This document shows positions 32,601 through 45,500 of a stretch of 64,000 nt of DNA, in pieces. Numbering within the stretch: position 1 is the first letter of the stretch; each line of letters starts with the position of its first letter. Under the pieces are notes generated by a model that had not been told where the DNA came from, did no database searches, and saw only the letters and a program-made list of their open reading frames with translations. The position numbers and the translations under genes are program-made. Origin of the DNA: Clusia tigrina (Eukaryota; Arthropoda; Insecta; Diptera; Clusiidae). The stretch spans positions 1,922,001-1,986,000 of the forward strand of contig CAKKTE020000328.1 of the NCBI GenBank assembly GCA_920105625.2, written 5' to 3'.

Positions 32601-35600
32601 CTTTGATAGATGTAGGACGTACCGTATAGAAGTAAGCGCCATTTGAAGTTTTATCAGTGTTTGATTTGGGACTCAAGGGTAGCATAGCTTTGAGCGATAA
32701 CTTAAATTGACAAGAGGCTCGAGTATTTTATTGTTACAAAATTTCAAGGTCTTATGACGCTCCAGTAAAAAGTTACAAGCATTTGTATGTTGCAAACTTT
32801 GATAGGTGTAGGACGTACCGTATAGAAGTTAGGGCCATTTGAAGTTTTATCATTGTTTCATTTGGGACTCAAGGGTAGCATAGCTTTGAGCGATGGCTTA
32901 AATTGACAAGAGGCTTGAGTACTTTATTGTTACAAAATTTGAAGGTTTTATGACGCACCAGTAAAAAGTTACAAGCATTTGTATGTTGCAAACTTTGATA
33001 GGTGTAGGACGTACCGTATGGAAGTTAGGGCCATTTGAAGTTTTATCATTGTTTGATTTGGGACTCAAGGGTAGCATAGCTTTGAGCGATGGCTTAAATT
33101 GACAAGAGGCTCGAATACTTTATTGTTACAAAAGTTCAAGGTTTTATGACGCTCCAGTAAAAAGTTACAAGCATTTGTATGTTGCAAACTTTGATAGGTG
33201 TAGGACGTACCGTATAGAAGTAAGCGCCATTTGAAGTTTTATCAGTGTTTGATTTGGGACTCAAGGGTAGCATAGCTTTGAGCGATAACTTAAATTGACA
33301 AGATTCTCGAGTACTTTACTGTTAAAAAATTTCATGGTTTTATGACGCTCCAGTAAAAAGTTACAAGCATTTGTATGTTGCAAACTTAGAAAGGTGTAGG
33401 ACGTACCGTATAGAAGTAAGGGCCATTTGAAGTTTTATCAGTGTTTGATTTGGGACTCAAGGCTAGCATAGCTTTGAGCGATAACTTAAATTGACAAGAG
33501 GCTCGAGTACTTTATTGTTACAAAATTTCAAGGTTTTATGACGCTCCGGTAAAAAGTTACAAGCATTTGTATGGTGCAAACGTTGATTGGTATAGGACGT
33601 ACCGTATAGAAGTTAGGACCATTTGAAGTTTTTTCAGTGTTTGATTTGGCACTCAACGGTAGCATAGCTTTGAGCGATAGCTTAAATTGACAAGAGGCTC
33701 GAGTACTTTATTGTTACAAAATTTCAAGGTCTTATGACGCTCCAGTAAAAACTTACAAGCATTTGTGTGTTGCAAACTTTGATAGGTGTAGGACATACCG
33801 TATAGAAATTAGGGCCATTTGAAGTTTTCTCAGTGTTTGAGTTGGGAATCAACGGTAGCATAGCTTTGAGCGATAGCTTAAATTGACAAGAGGCTCGAGT
33901 ACTTTATTGTTACAAAATTTCAAGGTTTCATTACGCTCCAGTAAAAAGTTACAAGCATTTGTATGTTGCAAACTTTGTAAGGTGTAGAACTTACCGTAAA
34001 GAAGTTAGGGCCATTTGAAGTTTTATCATTGTTTGATTTGGGACTCAAGGGTAGCATAGCTTTGAGCGATGGCTTAAATTTACAAGAGGCTCGAATACTT
34101 TATTGTTACAAAAGTTCAAGGTTTTATGACGCTCCAGTAAAAAGTTACAAGCATTTGTATGTTGCAAACTTTGATAGATGTAGGACGTACCGTATAGAAG
34201 TAAGCGCCATTTGAAGTTTTATCAGTGTTTGATTTGGGACTCAAGGGTAGCATAGCTTTGAGCGATAACTTAAATTGACAAGAGGCTCGAGTATTTTATT
34301 GTTACAAAATTTCAAGGTCTTATGACGCTCCAGTAAAAAGTTACAAGCATTTGTATGTTGCAAACTTTGATAGGTGTAGGACGTACCGTATAGAAGTTAG
34401 GGCCATTTGAAGTTTTATCATTGTTTCATTTGGGACACAAGGGTAGCATAGCTTTGGGCGATGGCTTAAATTGACAAGAGGCTTGAGTACTTTATTGTTA
34501 CAAAATTTGAAGTTTTTATGACGCACCAGTAAAAAGTTACAATCATTTGTATGTTGCAAATTTTGATAGGTGTAGGACCTACGGTAAAGAAGTTAGGGCC
34601 ATTTGAAGTTTTATCAGTGTGTGATTTGGGACTCAAGGGTAGCATAGCTTTGAGCGATAACTTAAATTGACAAGATTCTCGAGAACTTTACTGTTAAAAA
34701 ATTTCAAGGTTTTATGACGCTCCAGTAAAAAGTTACAAGCATTTGTATGTTGCAAACTTAGATAGGTGTAGGACGTACCGTATAGAAGTAAGGGCCATTT
34801 GAAGTTTTATCAGTGTTTGATTTGGGACTCAAGGCTAGCATAGCTTTGAGCGATAACTTAAATTGACAAGAGGCTCTCGTACTTTATTGTTACAAAATTT
34901 CAAGGTTTTATGACGCTCCAGTTAAAAGTTACAAGCATTTGTATGGTGCAACGTTGATAGGTATAGGACGTACCGTATAGAAGTTAGAGCCATTTGAAGT
35001 TTTATCAGTGTTTGATTTGGGAGTCAACGGTAGCATAGCTTTGAGCGATAGCTTAAATTGACAAGAGGCTCGAGTACTTTATTGTTACAAAATTTCAAGG
35101 TCTTATGATGCTCCAGTAAAAAGTTACAAGCACTTGTATGTGGCAAGCTTTGATAGGTGTAGGACGGACGTACCGTATAGAAGTTAGGGCCATTTGAAGT
35201 TTTATCATTGTTTGATTTGGGACTCAAGGGTAGCAAAGCTTTGAGCGTTGGCTTAAATTGACAAGAGGCTCGAATACTTTATTGTTACAAAAGTTCAAGG
35301 TTTTATGACGCTCCAGTAAAAAGTTACAAGCATTTGTATGTTGCAAACTTTGATAGGTGTAGGACGTACCGTATAGAAGTAAGCGCCATTTGAAGTTTTA
35401 TCAGTGTTTGATTTGGGACTCAAGGGTAGCATAGCTTTGAGCGATAACTTAAATTGACAAGATTCTCGAGTACTTTACTGTTACAAAATTTCAAGGTTTC
35501 ATGACGCTCCAGTAAAAAGTTACAAGCATTTGTATGTTGCAAACTTTGAAAGGTGTAGAACTTACCGTATAGAAGTTAGGGCCATTTGAAGATTTATCAG

Positions 35601-37400
35601 TGTTTGATTTGGGACTCAAGGGTAGCATAGCTTTGAGCGATAGCTTAAATTGACAAGAGGCTCGAGTACTTTATTGTTACAAAATTTCAAGGTCTTATGA
35701 TGCTCCAGTAAAAAGTTACAAGCATTTGTATGTTGCAAACTTTGATAGGTGTAGGACGTACCGTATAGAAGTTAGAGCCATTTGAAGTTTTATCATTGTT
35801 TGATTTGGGACTCACGGGTAGCATAGCTTTGAGCGATGGCTTAAATTGACAAGAGGCTCGAATACTTTATTGTTACAAAAGTTCAAGGTTTTATTACGCT
35901 CCAGTAAAAAGTTACAAGCATTTGTATGTTGCAAACTTTGATAGATGTAGGACGTACCGTATAGAAGTAAGCGCCATTTGAAGTTTTATCAGTGTTTGAT
36001 TTGGGACTCAAGGGTAGCATAGCTTTGAGCGATAACTTAAATTGACAAGAGGCTCGAGTATTTTATTGTTACAAAATTTCAAGGTCTTATGACGCTCCAG
36101 TAAAAAGTTACAAGCATTTGTATGTTGCAAACTTTGATAGGTGTAGGACGTACCGTATAGAAGTTAGGGCCATTTGAAGTTTTATCATTGTTTCATTTGG
36201 GACTCAAGGGTATCATAGCTTTGAGCGATGGCTTAAATTGACAAGAGGCTTGAGTACTTTATTGTTACAAAATTTGAAGGTTTTATGACGCACCAGTAAA
36301 AAGTTACAAGCATTTGTATGTTGCAAATTTTGATAGGTGTAGGACGTACGGTAAAGAAGTTAGGGCCATTTGAAGTTTTATAAGTGTTTGATTTGGGACT
36401 CAAGGGTAGCATAGCTTTGAGCGATAACTTGAATTGACAAGATTCTCGAGTACTTTACTGTTAAAAAATTTCAAGGTTTTATGACGCTCCAGTAAAAAGT
36501 TACAAGCTTTTGTATGTTGCAAACTTAGATAGGTGTAGGACGTACCGTATAGAACTAAGGGCCATTTGAAGTTTTATCAGTGTTTGATTTGGGACTCAAG
36601 GCTAGCATAGCTTTGAGCGATAACTTAAATTGACAAGAGGCTCTCGTACTTTATTGTTACAAAATTTCAAGGTTTTATGACGCTCCAGTAAAAAGTTACA
36701 AGCATTTGTATGGTGCAAACGTTGATAGGTATAGGACGTACCGTATAGAAGTTAGGGCCATTTGAAGTTTTATCAGTGTTTGATTTGGGAGTCAACGGTA
36801 GCATAGCTTTAAGCGATAGCTTAAATTGACAAGAGGCTCGAGTACTTTATTGTTACAAAATTTCAAGGTCTTATGATGCTCCAGTAAAAAGTTACAAGCA
36901 TTTGTATGTTGCAAACTTTGATAGGTGTAGGACGTACCATATAGAAGTTAGGGCCATTTGAAGTTTTATCAGTATTTGATTTGGGACTCAACGGTAGCAT
37001 AGCTTTGAGCGATAGCTTAAATTGACAAGAGGCTCGAATACTTTATTGTTACAAAAGTTCAAGGTTTTATGACGCTCCAGTACAAAAATTACAAGCATTT
37101 GTATGTTGCAAACTTTGATAGGTGTAGAACGTACCGTATAGAAGTAAGCGCCATTTGAAGTTTTATCAGTGTTTGATTTGGGACTCAAGGGTAGCATAGC
37201 TTTGAGCGATAACTTAAATTGACAAGATTCTCGAGTACTTTACTGTTAAAAAATTTCAAGGTTTTATGACGCTCCAGTAAAAAGTTACAAGCATTTGTAT
37301 GTTGCAAACTTAGATAGGTGTAGGACGTACCGTATAGAAGTAAGGGCCATTTGAAGTTTTATCAGTGTTTGATTTGGGACTCAAGGCTAGCATAGCTTTG
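29619..37400 (+). repeat. satellite domain 2, right part
   Basis: About 40 monomers with the domain-2 marks (GGCTAGC tag, AAGATTCTCGAG, CTCTCGTAC, GGGACACAAGG). The part from 30190 to 30560 also shares marks with domain 1 near 11180-11560 (GGTGCAAACGTTGATTGG, ACATACCGTATAGAAATTAGG, GTTTGAGTTGGGA). Two monomers carry a 4-bp duplication giving AGGACGGACGTACC (near 31827 and 35162). Confidence 0.88.
29640..36309 (+). repeat. 17-mer higher-order repeat, period 3335 bp, two tandem copies
   Basis: Copy 1 is 29640-32974 and copy 2 is 32975-36309. The period is 17x196 plus 3, the excess coming mainly from the 4-bp GGAC duplication. Both copies keep every visible rare state, including TTTGTAAGGTGTAG, CTTTGGGCGATGGC, GTTACAATCATTTG and AGCACTTGTATGTGGCAAGC. 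Only about half a dozen differences caught my eye: 29751/33086 GCAAAGC versus GCATAGC; 30950/34285 GAGTCTCG versus GAGGCTCG; 31646/34981 AGGAG versus AGAAG; an AGTAAAAAG/AGTTAAAAG change near 34920; GATAGG/GAAAGG near 32213/35548. Copy 1 starts right after the inversion. Confidence 0.93.
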
Positions 37401-38750
37401 AGCGATAGCTTAAATTGACAAGAGGCTCGAGTACTTTATTGTTACAAAATTTCAAGGTCTTATGACGCTCCAGTAAAAAGTTACAAGCATTTGTGTGTTG
37501 CAAACTTTGATAGGTGTAGGACGTACCGTATAGAAATTAGGGCCATTTGAAGTTTTCTCAGTGTTTGAGTTGGGACTCAACGGTAGCATAGCTTTGAGCG
37601 ATAGCTTAAATTGACAAGAGGCTCGAGTACTTTATTGTTACAAAATTTCAAGGTTTCATGACGCTCCAGCAAAAAGTTACAAGCATTTGTATGTTGCAAA
37701 CTTTGAAAGGTGTAGAACGTACCGTATAGAAGTTAGGGCCATTTGAAGTTTTATCAGTGTTTGATTTGGGGCTCAAGGGTAGCATAGCTTTGAGCGATGG
37801 CTTAAATTGACAAGAGGCTCGAGTACTTTATTGTTACAAAATTTCAAGGTTTTATGACGCTCCAGTAAAAAGTTACAAGCATTTGTATGTTGCAAACTTT
37901 GATAGGTGTAGGACGTACCGTATAGAAGTAAGCCCCATTTGAAGTTTTATCAGTGTTTGATTTGGGACTCAAGGTTAGCATAGCTTTGAGCGGTAACTTA
38001 AATTGACAAGAGGCTCGAGTATTTTATTGTTACAAAATTTCAAGGTTTTATGACGCTCCAGTAAAAAGTTACAAGCATTTGTATGTTGCAAACTTTGAGA
38101 GGTGTAGGACGTACCGTATAGAAGTTAGGGCCATTTGAAGTTTTATCATTGTTTCATTTGGGACTCAAGGGTAGCATAGCTTTGAGCGATGGCTTAAATT
38201 GACAAGAGGCTCGAGTACTTTATTGTTACAAAATTTCAAGGTTTTATGACGCTCCAGTAAAAAGTTACAAGCATTTGTATGTTGCAAACTTTGATAGGTG
38301 TAGGACGTACCGTATAGAAGTAAGCCCCATTTGAAGTTTTATCAGTGCTTGATTTGGGACTCAAGGGTAGCATAGCTTTGAGCGATAACTTAAATTGACA
38401 AGAGGCTCGAGTACTTTATTGTTACAAACTTTCAAGGTTTTACGACGCTCCAGTAAAAAGTTAAAAGCATTTGTATGTTGCAAAATTTGATAGGTGTAGG
38501 ACGTACCGTATAGAAATTAGGGCCATTTGAACTTTTATCAGTTTTTGATTTGGGACTCAAGGGTACCATAGCTTTGAGCGATAGCTTAAATTGACAAGAG
38601 GCTCGAGTACTTTATTGTTACAAAATTTCAAGGTTTTATGACGCTCCAGTAAAAAGTTACAAGCATTTGTATGTTGCAAACTTTGATAGGTGTAGGACGT
38701 ACTGTATAGAAGTTAGGGCCATTTGAAGTTTTATCAGTGTTTCATTTGGG
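37401..38750 (+). repeat. transition zone between satellite domains 2 and 3
   Basis: About 7 monomers with mixed marks. The left end still has GTGTGTTGC, GAAATTAGG and TTTCTCAGTGTTTGAGTTGGG, as in domains 1 and 2. From about 37927 GAAGTAAGCCCC appears, and near 38561 the first GGGTACCATAG (KpnI-type GGTACC), both typical of domain 3. One monomer near 38747 has the odd GGGGAGTCAGGTGTAGC. No higher-order period is obvious here. Confidence 0.75.
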
Positions 38751-39299
38751 GAGTCAGGTGTAGCATAGCTTTGAGCGATGGCTTAAACTGACAAGAGGCT
38801 CGAGTACTTTATTGTTACAAAATTTCAAGGTTTTATGAAGCTCCACTGAAAAGTTATAAGCATTTGTATGTTGCAAACTTTGATAGGTGTAGGACGCACC
38901 GTATAGAAGTTATGGCCATTTGAAGTTTTATCAGTGTTTGATTTGGGACTCAAGGTTAGCGTAGCTTTGAGCGATAGCTTAAATTGACAAGAGGCTCGAG
39001 TACTTTATTGTTACAAAATTTCAAGGTTTTATGAAGCTCCAGTAAAAAGTTACAAGCATTTGTATGTTGCAAACTTTGATAGGTGTAGGACGTACCGTAT
39101 CGAAGTTAGGGCCATTTGAAGTTTTATCAGTGTTTGATTTGGGACTCAAGGGTAGCATAGCCTTGAGCGATAACTTAAATTGACAAGCGGCTTGAGTACT
39201 TTATTGTTACAAAATTTGAAGGTTTTATGACGCACCAGTAAAAAGTTACAAGCATTTGTATGTTGCAAATTTTGATAGGTGTAGGATGTACGGTATAGA

Positions 39300-41200
39300 A
39301 GTTAGGGCCATTTGAAGTTTTATCAGTGTTTGATTTGGGACTCAAGGGTAGCATAGCTTTGAGCGATAAGTTAAATTGACAAGATGCTCGAGTACTTTAC
39401 TGTTAAAAAATTTCAAGGTTTTATGACGCTCCAGTAAAAACTTACAAGCATTTGTATGTTGCAAACTTTGATAGGTGTAGGTCGTACTGTCTAGAAGTTA
39501 GGGCTATTTGAAGTTTTATCAGTGTTTGATTTGGGACTCAAGGGTAGCATAGCTTTGAGCGATAGCTTAAATTGACAAGAGGCTCAAGTACTTTATTGTT
39601 ACAAATTTCAAGGTTTTATGACGCTCCAGTAAAAAGTTACAAGCATTTGTATGTTGCACACTTTGATAGGTGTAGGACGTACCGTATAGAAGTAAGCGCC
39701 ATTTGAAGTTTTATCAGTGTTTGATGTGGGACTCAAGGGTAGCATAGCTTTGAGCGATAACTTAAATTGACAAGATGCTCGAGTACTTTACTGTTAAAAA
39801 ATTTCAAAGTTTTATGACGCTCCAGTAAAAAGTTACAAGCATTTGTATGTTGCAAACTTTTATAGGTGTAGGTCGTACTGTCTAGAAGTTAGGGCCATTT
39901 GAAGGTTTATCAGTGTTTGATTTGGGACTCAAGGGTAGCATAGCTTTGAGCGATAGCTTAAATTGACAAGAGGCTCGAGTGCTTTATTGGTACAAAATTT
40001 CAAGGTTTCATGACGCTCCAGTAAAAAGTTACAAGCATTTGTATGTTGCAAACTTTGAAAGGTGTAGAACGTACCGTATAGAAGTTAGGGCCATTTGAAG
40101 TTTTATCAGTGTGTGATTTGGGACTCAAGGGTAGCATAGCTTTGAGCGATAGCTTAAATTGACAAGTGGCTCGAGTACTTTATTGTTACAAAATTTCAAG
40201 GTCTTATGACGCTCCAGTAAAAAGTTACAAGCATTTGTATGTTGCAAACTTTGATAGGTGTAGGACGTACCGTATAGAAGTAAGGGCCATTTGAAGTTTT
40301 ATCATTGTTTGATTTGGGACTCAAGGGTAGCATAGCTTTGAGCGATGGCTTAAATTGACAAGAGGCTCGAATACTTTATTGTTACAAAAGTTCAAGGTTT
40401 TATGACGCTCCATTAAAAAGTTACAAGCATTTGTATGTTGCAAACTTTGATAGATGTAGGACGTACCGTATAGAAGTAAGCGCCATTTGAAGTTTTATCA
40501 GTGTTTGATTTGGGACTCAAGGGTAGCATAGCTTTGAGCGATAACTTAAATTGACAAGATGCTCGAGTACTTTACTGTTAAAAAATTTCAAGGTTTTATG
40601 ACGCTCCAGTAAAAACTTACAAGCATTTGTATGTTGCAAACTTTGATAGGTGTAGGTCGTACTGTCTAGAAGTTAGGGCTATTTGAAGTTTTATCAGTGT
40701 TTGATTTGGGACTCAAGGGTAGCATAGCTTTGAGCGATAGCTTAAATTGACAAGAGGCTCAAGTACTTTATTGTTACAAATTTCAAGGTTTTATGACGCT
40801 CCAGTAAAAAGTTACAAGCATTTGTATGTTGCAAACTTTGATAGGTGTAGGACGTACCGTATAGAAGTAAGCGCCATTTGAAGTTTTATCAGTGTTTGAT
40901 GTGGGACTCAAGGGTAGCATAGCTTTGAGCGATAACTTAAATTGACAAGATGCTCGAGTACTTTACTGTTAAAAAATTTCAAGGTTTTATGACGCTCCAG
41001 TAAAAAGTTACAAGCGTTTGTATGTTGCAAACTTTTATAGGTGTAGGTCGTACTGTCTAGAAGTTAGGGCCATTTGAAGGTTTATCAGTGTTTGATTTGG
41101 GACTCAAGGGTAGCATAGCTTTGAGCGATAGCTTAAATTGACAAGAGGCTCGAGTACTTTATTGGTACAAAAGTTCAAGGTTTCATGACGCTCCAGTAAA
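39300..41200 (+). repeat. 6-mer higher-order repeat, period about 1175 bp
   Basis: AAGATGCTCG occurs at 39381 and 40556. The following order of CTTACAAGC, GTCGTACTGTC, CTCAAGTAC with TTACAAATTTC, TGATGTGGG and TTTTATAGGTG is kept in both copies. It is built from the same monomers as the 27.6-28.8 kb island. Confidence 0.85.
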
Positions 41201-42539
41201 AAGTTACAAGCATTTGTATGTTGCAAACTTTGATAGGTGTAGGACGTACTGTATAGAAGTTAGGGCCATTTGAAGTTTTATCAGTGTTTGATTTGGGACT
41301 CAGGGGTAGCATAGCTTTGAGCGATGGCTTAAATTGACAAGAGGCTGGAGTACTTTATTGTTACAAAATTTCAAGGTTTTATGAAGCTCCACTGAAAAGT
41401 TATAAGCATTTGTATGTTGCAAACTTTGATAGGTGTAGGACGCACCGTATAGAAGTTATGGCCATTTGAAGTTTTATCAGTGTTTGATTTGGGACTCAAG
41501 GGTAGCGTAGCTTTGAGCGATAGCTTAAATTGACAAGAGGCTCGAGTACTTTATTGTTACAAAATTTCAAGGTTTTATGAAGCTCCAGTAAAAAGTTACA
41601 AGCATTTGTATGTTGCAAACTTTGATAGGTGTAGGACCTACCGTATCGAAGTTAGGGCCATTTGAAGTTTTATCAGTGTTTGATTTGGGACTCAAGGGTA
41701 GCATAGCCTTGAGCGATAACTTAAATTGACAAGCGGCTTGAGTACTTTATTGTTACAAAATTTGAAGGTTTTATGACGCACCAGTAAAAAGTTACAAGCA
41801 TTTGTATGTTGCAAATTTTGATAGGTGTAGGACGTACCGTATAGAAGTAAGCGCCATTTGAAGTTTTATCAGTGTTTGATTTGGGACTCAAGGGTAGCAT
41901 AGCTTTGAGCGATAACTTAAATTGACAAGAGGCTCGAGTATTTTATTGTTACAAACTTTCAAGGTTTTATGACGCACCAGTAAAAAGTTACAAGCATTTG
42001 TATGTTGCAAATTTTGATAGGTGTAGGACGTACGGTATAGAAGTTTGGGCCATTTGAAGTTTTATCAGTGTTTGATTTGGGACTCAAGGGTAGCATAGCT
42101 TTGACCGATAACTTAAATTGACAAGAGGCTCGAGTATTTTATTGTTACAAACTTTCAAGGTTTTATGACGCTCCAGTAAAAAGTTACAAGCATTTGTATG
42201 TTGCAAACTTTTATAGGTGTAGGTCGTACTGTCTAGAAGTTAGGGCCATTTGAAGGTTTATCAGTGTTTGATTTGGGACTCAAGGGTAGCACTGCTTTGA
42301 GCGATGGCTTAAATTGACAAGAGGCTCGAGTACTTTATTGGTACAAAATTTCAAGGTTTCATGACGCTCCAGTAAAAAGTTACAAGCATTTGTATGTTGC
42401 AAACTTTGAAAGGTGTAGAACGTACCGTATAGAAGTTAGGGCCATTTGAAGTTTTATCAGTGTGTTATTTGGGACTCAAGGGTAGCATAGCTTTGAGCGA
42501 TAGCTTAAATTGACAAGAGGCTCGAGTACTTTATTGTTA

Positions 42540-45500
42540 CAAAATTTCAAGGTCTTATGACGCTCCAGTAAAAAGTTACAAGCATTTGTATGTTGCAAAC
42601 TTTGATAGGTGTAGGATGTACCGTATAGAAGTAAGGGCCATTTGAAGTTTTATCATTGTTTTATTTGGGACTCAAGGGTAGCATAGCTTTGAGCGATGGC
42701 TTAAATTGACAAGAGGCTCGAATACTTTATTGTTACAAAAGTTCAAGGTTTTATGACGCTCCAGTAAAAAGTTACAAGCATTTGTATGTTGCAAACTTTG
42801 GTAGATGTAGGACGTACCGTATAGAAGTAAGCGGCATTTGAAGTTTTATCAGTTTTTGATTTGGGACTCAAGGGTACCATAGCTTTGAGCGATAACTTAA
42901 ATTGACAAGAGGCTCGAGTACTTTATTGTTACAAAATTTCAAGGTCTTATGACGCTCCAGTAAAAAGTTACAAGCATTTGTATGTTGCAAACTTTGATAG
43001 GTGTAGGACGTACCGTATAGAAGTAAGGGCCATTTGAAGTTTTATCATTGTTTGATTTGGGACTCAAGGGTAGCATAGCTTTGAGCGATGGCTTAAATTG
43101 ACAAGAGGCTCGAATACTTTATTGTTACAAAGTTACAAGCATTTGTATGTTGCAAACTTTGATAGGTGTAGGACGTACCGTATAGAAGTAAGCCCCATTT
43201 GAAGTTTTATCAGTGTTTGATTTGGGACTCAAGGGTAGCATAGCTTTGAGCGATGGCTTAAATTGACAAGAGGCTCGAGTACTTTATTGTTACAAAATTT
43301 CAAGGTTTTATGACGCTCCAGTAAAAAGTTACAAGCATTTGTATGTTGCAAACTTTGATAGGTGTAGGACGTACCGTATAGAAGTAAGCCCCATTTGAAG
43401 TTTTATCAGTGTGTGATTTGGGACTCAAGGGTAGCATAGCTTTGAGCGATAACTTAAATTGACAAGAGGCTCGAGTACTTTATTGTTACAAAATTTCAAG
43501 GTTTTACGACGCTCCAATAAAAAGTTACAAGCATTTGTATGTTGCAAAATTTGATAGGTGTAGGACGTACCGTATAGAAGTTAGGGCCATTTGAAGTTTT
43601 ATCAGTTTTTGATTTGGGACTCAAGGGTACCATGGCTTTGAGCGATAGCTTAAATTGACAAGAGGCTCGAGTACTTTATTATTACAAAATTTCAAGGTTT
43701 TACGACGCTCCAGTAAAAAGTTACAAGCATTTGTATGTTGCAAAATTTGATAGGTGTAGGACGTACTGTATAGAAGTTAGGGCCATTTGAAGTTTTATCA
43801 GTTTTTGATTTGGGACTCAAGGGTACCATAGCTTTGAGCGATAGCTTAAATTGACAAGAGGCTCGAGTACTTTATTGTTACAAAATTTCAAGGTTTTATG
43901 ACGCTACAGTAAAAAGTTACAAGCATTTGTATGTTGCAAACTTTGATAGGTGTAGGACGTACTGTATAGAAGTTAGGGCCATTTGAAGTTTTATCAGTGT
44001 TTGATTTGGGACTCAGGGGTAGCATAGCTTTGAGCGATGGCTTAAATTGACAAGAGGCTCGAGTACTTTATTGTTACAAAATTTCAAGGTTTTATGAAGC
44101 TCCACTGAAAAGTTATAAGCATTTGTATGTTGCAAACTTTGATAGGTGTAGGACGCACCGTATAGAAGTTATGGCCATTTGAAGTTTTATCAGTGTTTGA
44201 TTTGGGACTCAAGGGTAGCGTAGCTTTGAGCGATAGCTTAAATTGACAAGAGGCTCGAGTACTTTATTGTTACAAAATTTCAAGGTTTTATGAAGCTCCA
44301 GTAAAAAGTTACAAGCATTTGTATGTTGCAAACTTTGATAGGTGTAGGACCTACCGTATCGAAGTTAGGGCCATTTGAAGTTTTATCAGTGTTTGATTTG
44401 GGACTCAAGGGTAGCATAGCCTTGAGCGATAACTTAAATTGACAAGAGGCTCGAGTATTTTATTGTTACAAACTTTCAAGGTTTTATGACGCTCCAGTAA
44501 AAAGTTACAAGCATTTGTATGTTGCAAACTTTTATAGGTGTAGGTCGTACTGTCTAGAAGTTAGGGCCATTTGAAGGTTTATCAGTGTTTGATTTGGGAC
44601 TCAAGGGTAGCACTGCTTTGAGCGATGGCTTAAATTGACAAGAGGCTCGAGTACTTTATTGGTACAAAATTTCAAGGTCTTATGACGCTCCAGTAAAAAG
44701 TTACAAGCATTTGTATGTTGCAAACTTTGATAGGTGTAGGATGTACCGTATAGAAGTAAGGGCCATTTGAAGTTTTATCATTGTTTGATTTGGGACTCAA
44801 GGGTAGCATAGCTTTGAGCGATGGCTTAAATTGACAAGAGGCTCGAATACTTTATTGTTACAAAAGTTCAAGGTTTTATGACGCTCCAGTAAAAAGTTAC
44901 AAGCATTTGTATGTTGCAAACTTTGGTAGATGTAGGACGTACCGTATAGAAGTAAGCGCCATTTGAAGTTTTATCAGTTTTTGATTTGGGACTCAAGGGT
45001 ACCATAGCTTTGAGCGATAGCTTAAATTGACAAGAGGCTCGAGTACTTTATTGTTACAAAATTTCAAGGTCTTATGACGCTCCAGTAAAAAGTTACAAGC
45101 ATTTGTATGTTGCAAACTTTGATAGGTGTAGGACGTACCGTATAGAAGTAAGGGCCATTTGAAGTTTTATCATTGTTTGATTTGGGACTCAAGGGTAGCA
45201 TAGCTTTGAGCGATGGATTAAATTGACAAGAGGCTCGAATACTTTATTGTTACAAAGTTACAAGCATTTGTATGTTGCAAACTTTGATAGGTGTAGGACG
45301 TACCGTATAGAAGTAAGCCCCATTTGAAGTTTTATCAGTGTTTGATTTGGGACTCAAGGGTAGCATAGCTTTGAGCGATGGCTTAAATTGACAAGAGGCT
45401 CGAGTACTTTATTGTTACAAAATTTCAAGGTTTTATGACGCTCCAGTAAAAAGTTACAAGCATTTGTATGTTGCAAACTTTGATAGGTGTAGGACGTACC

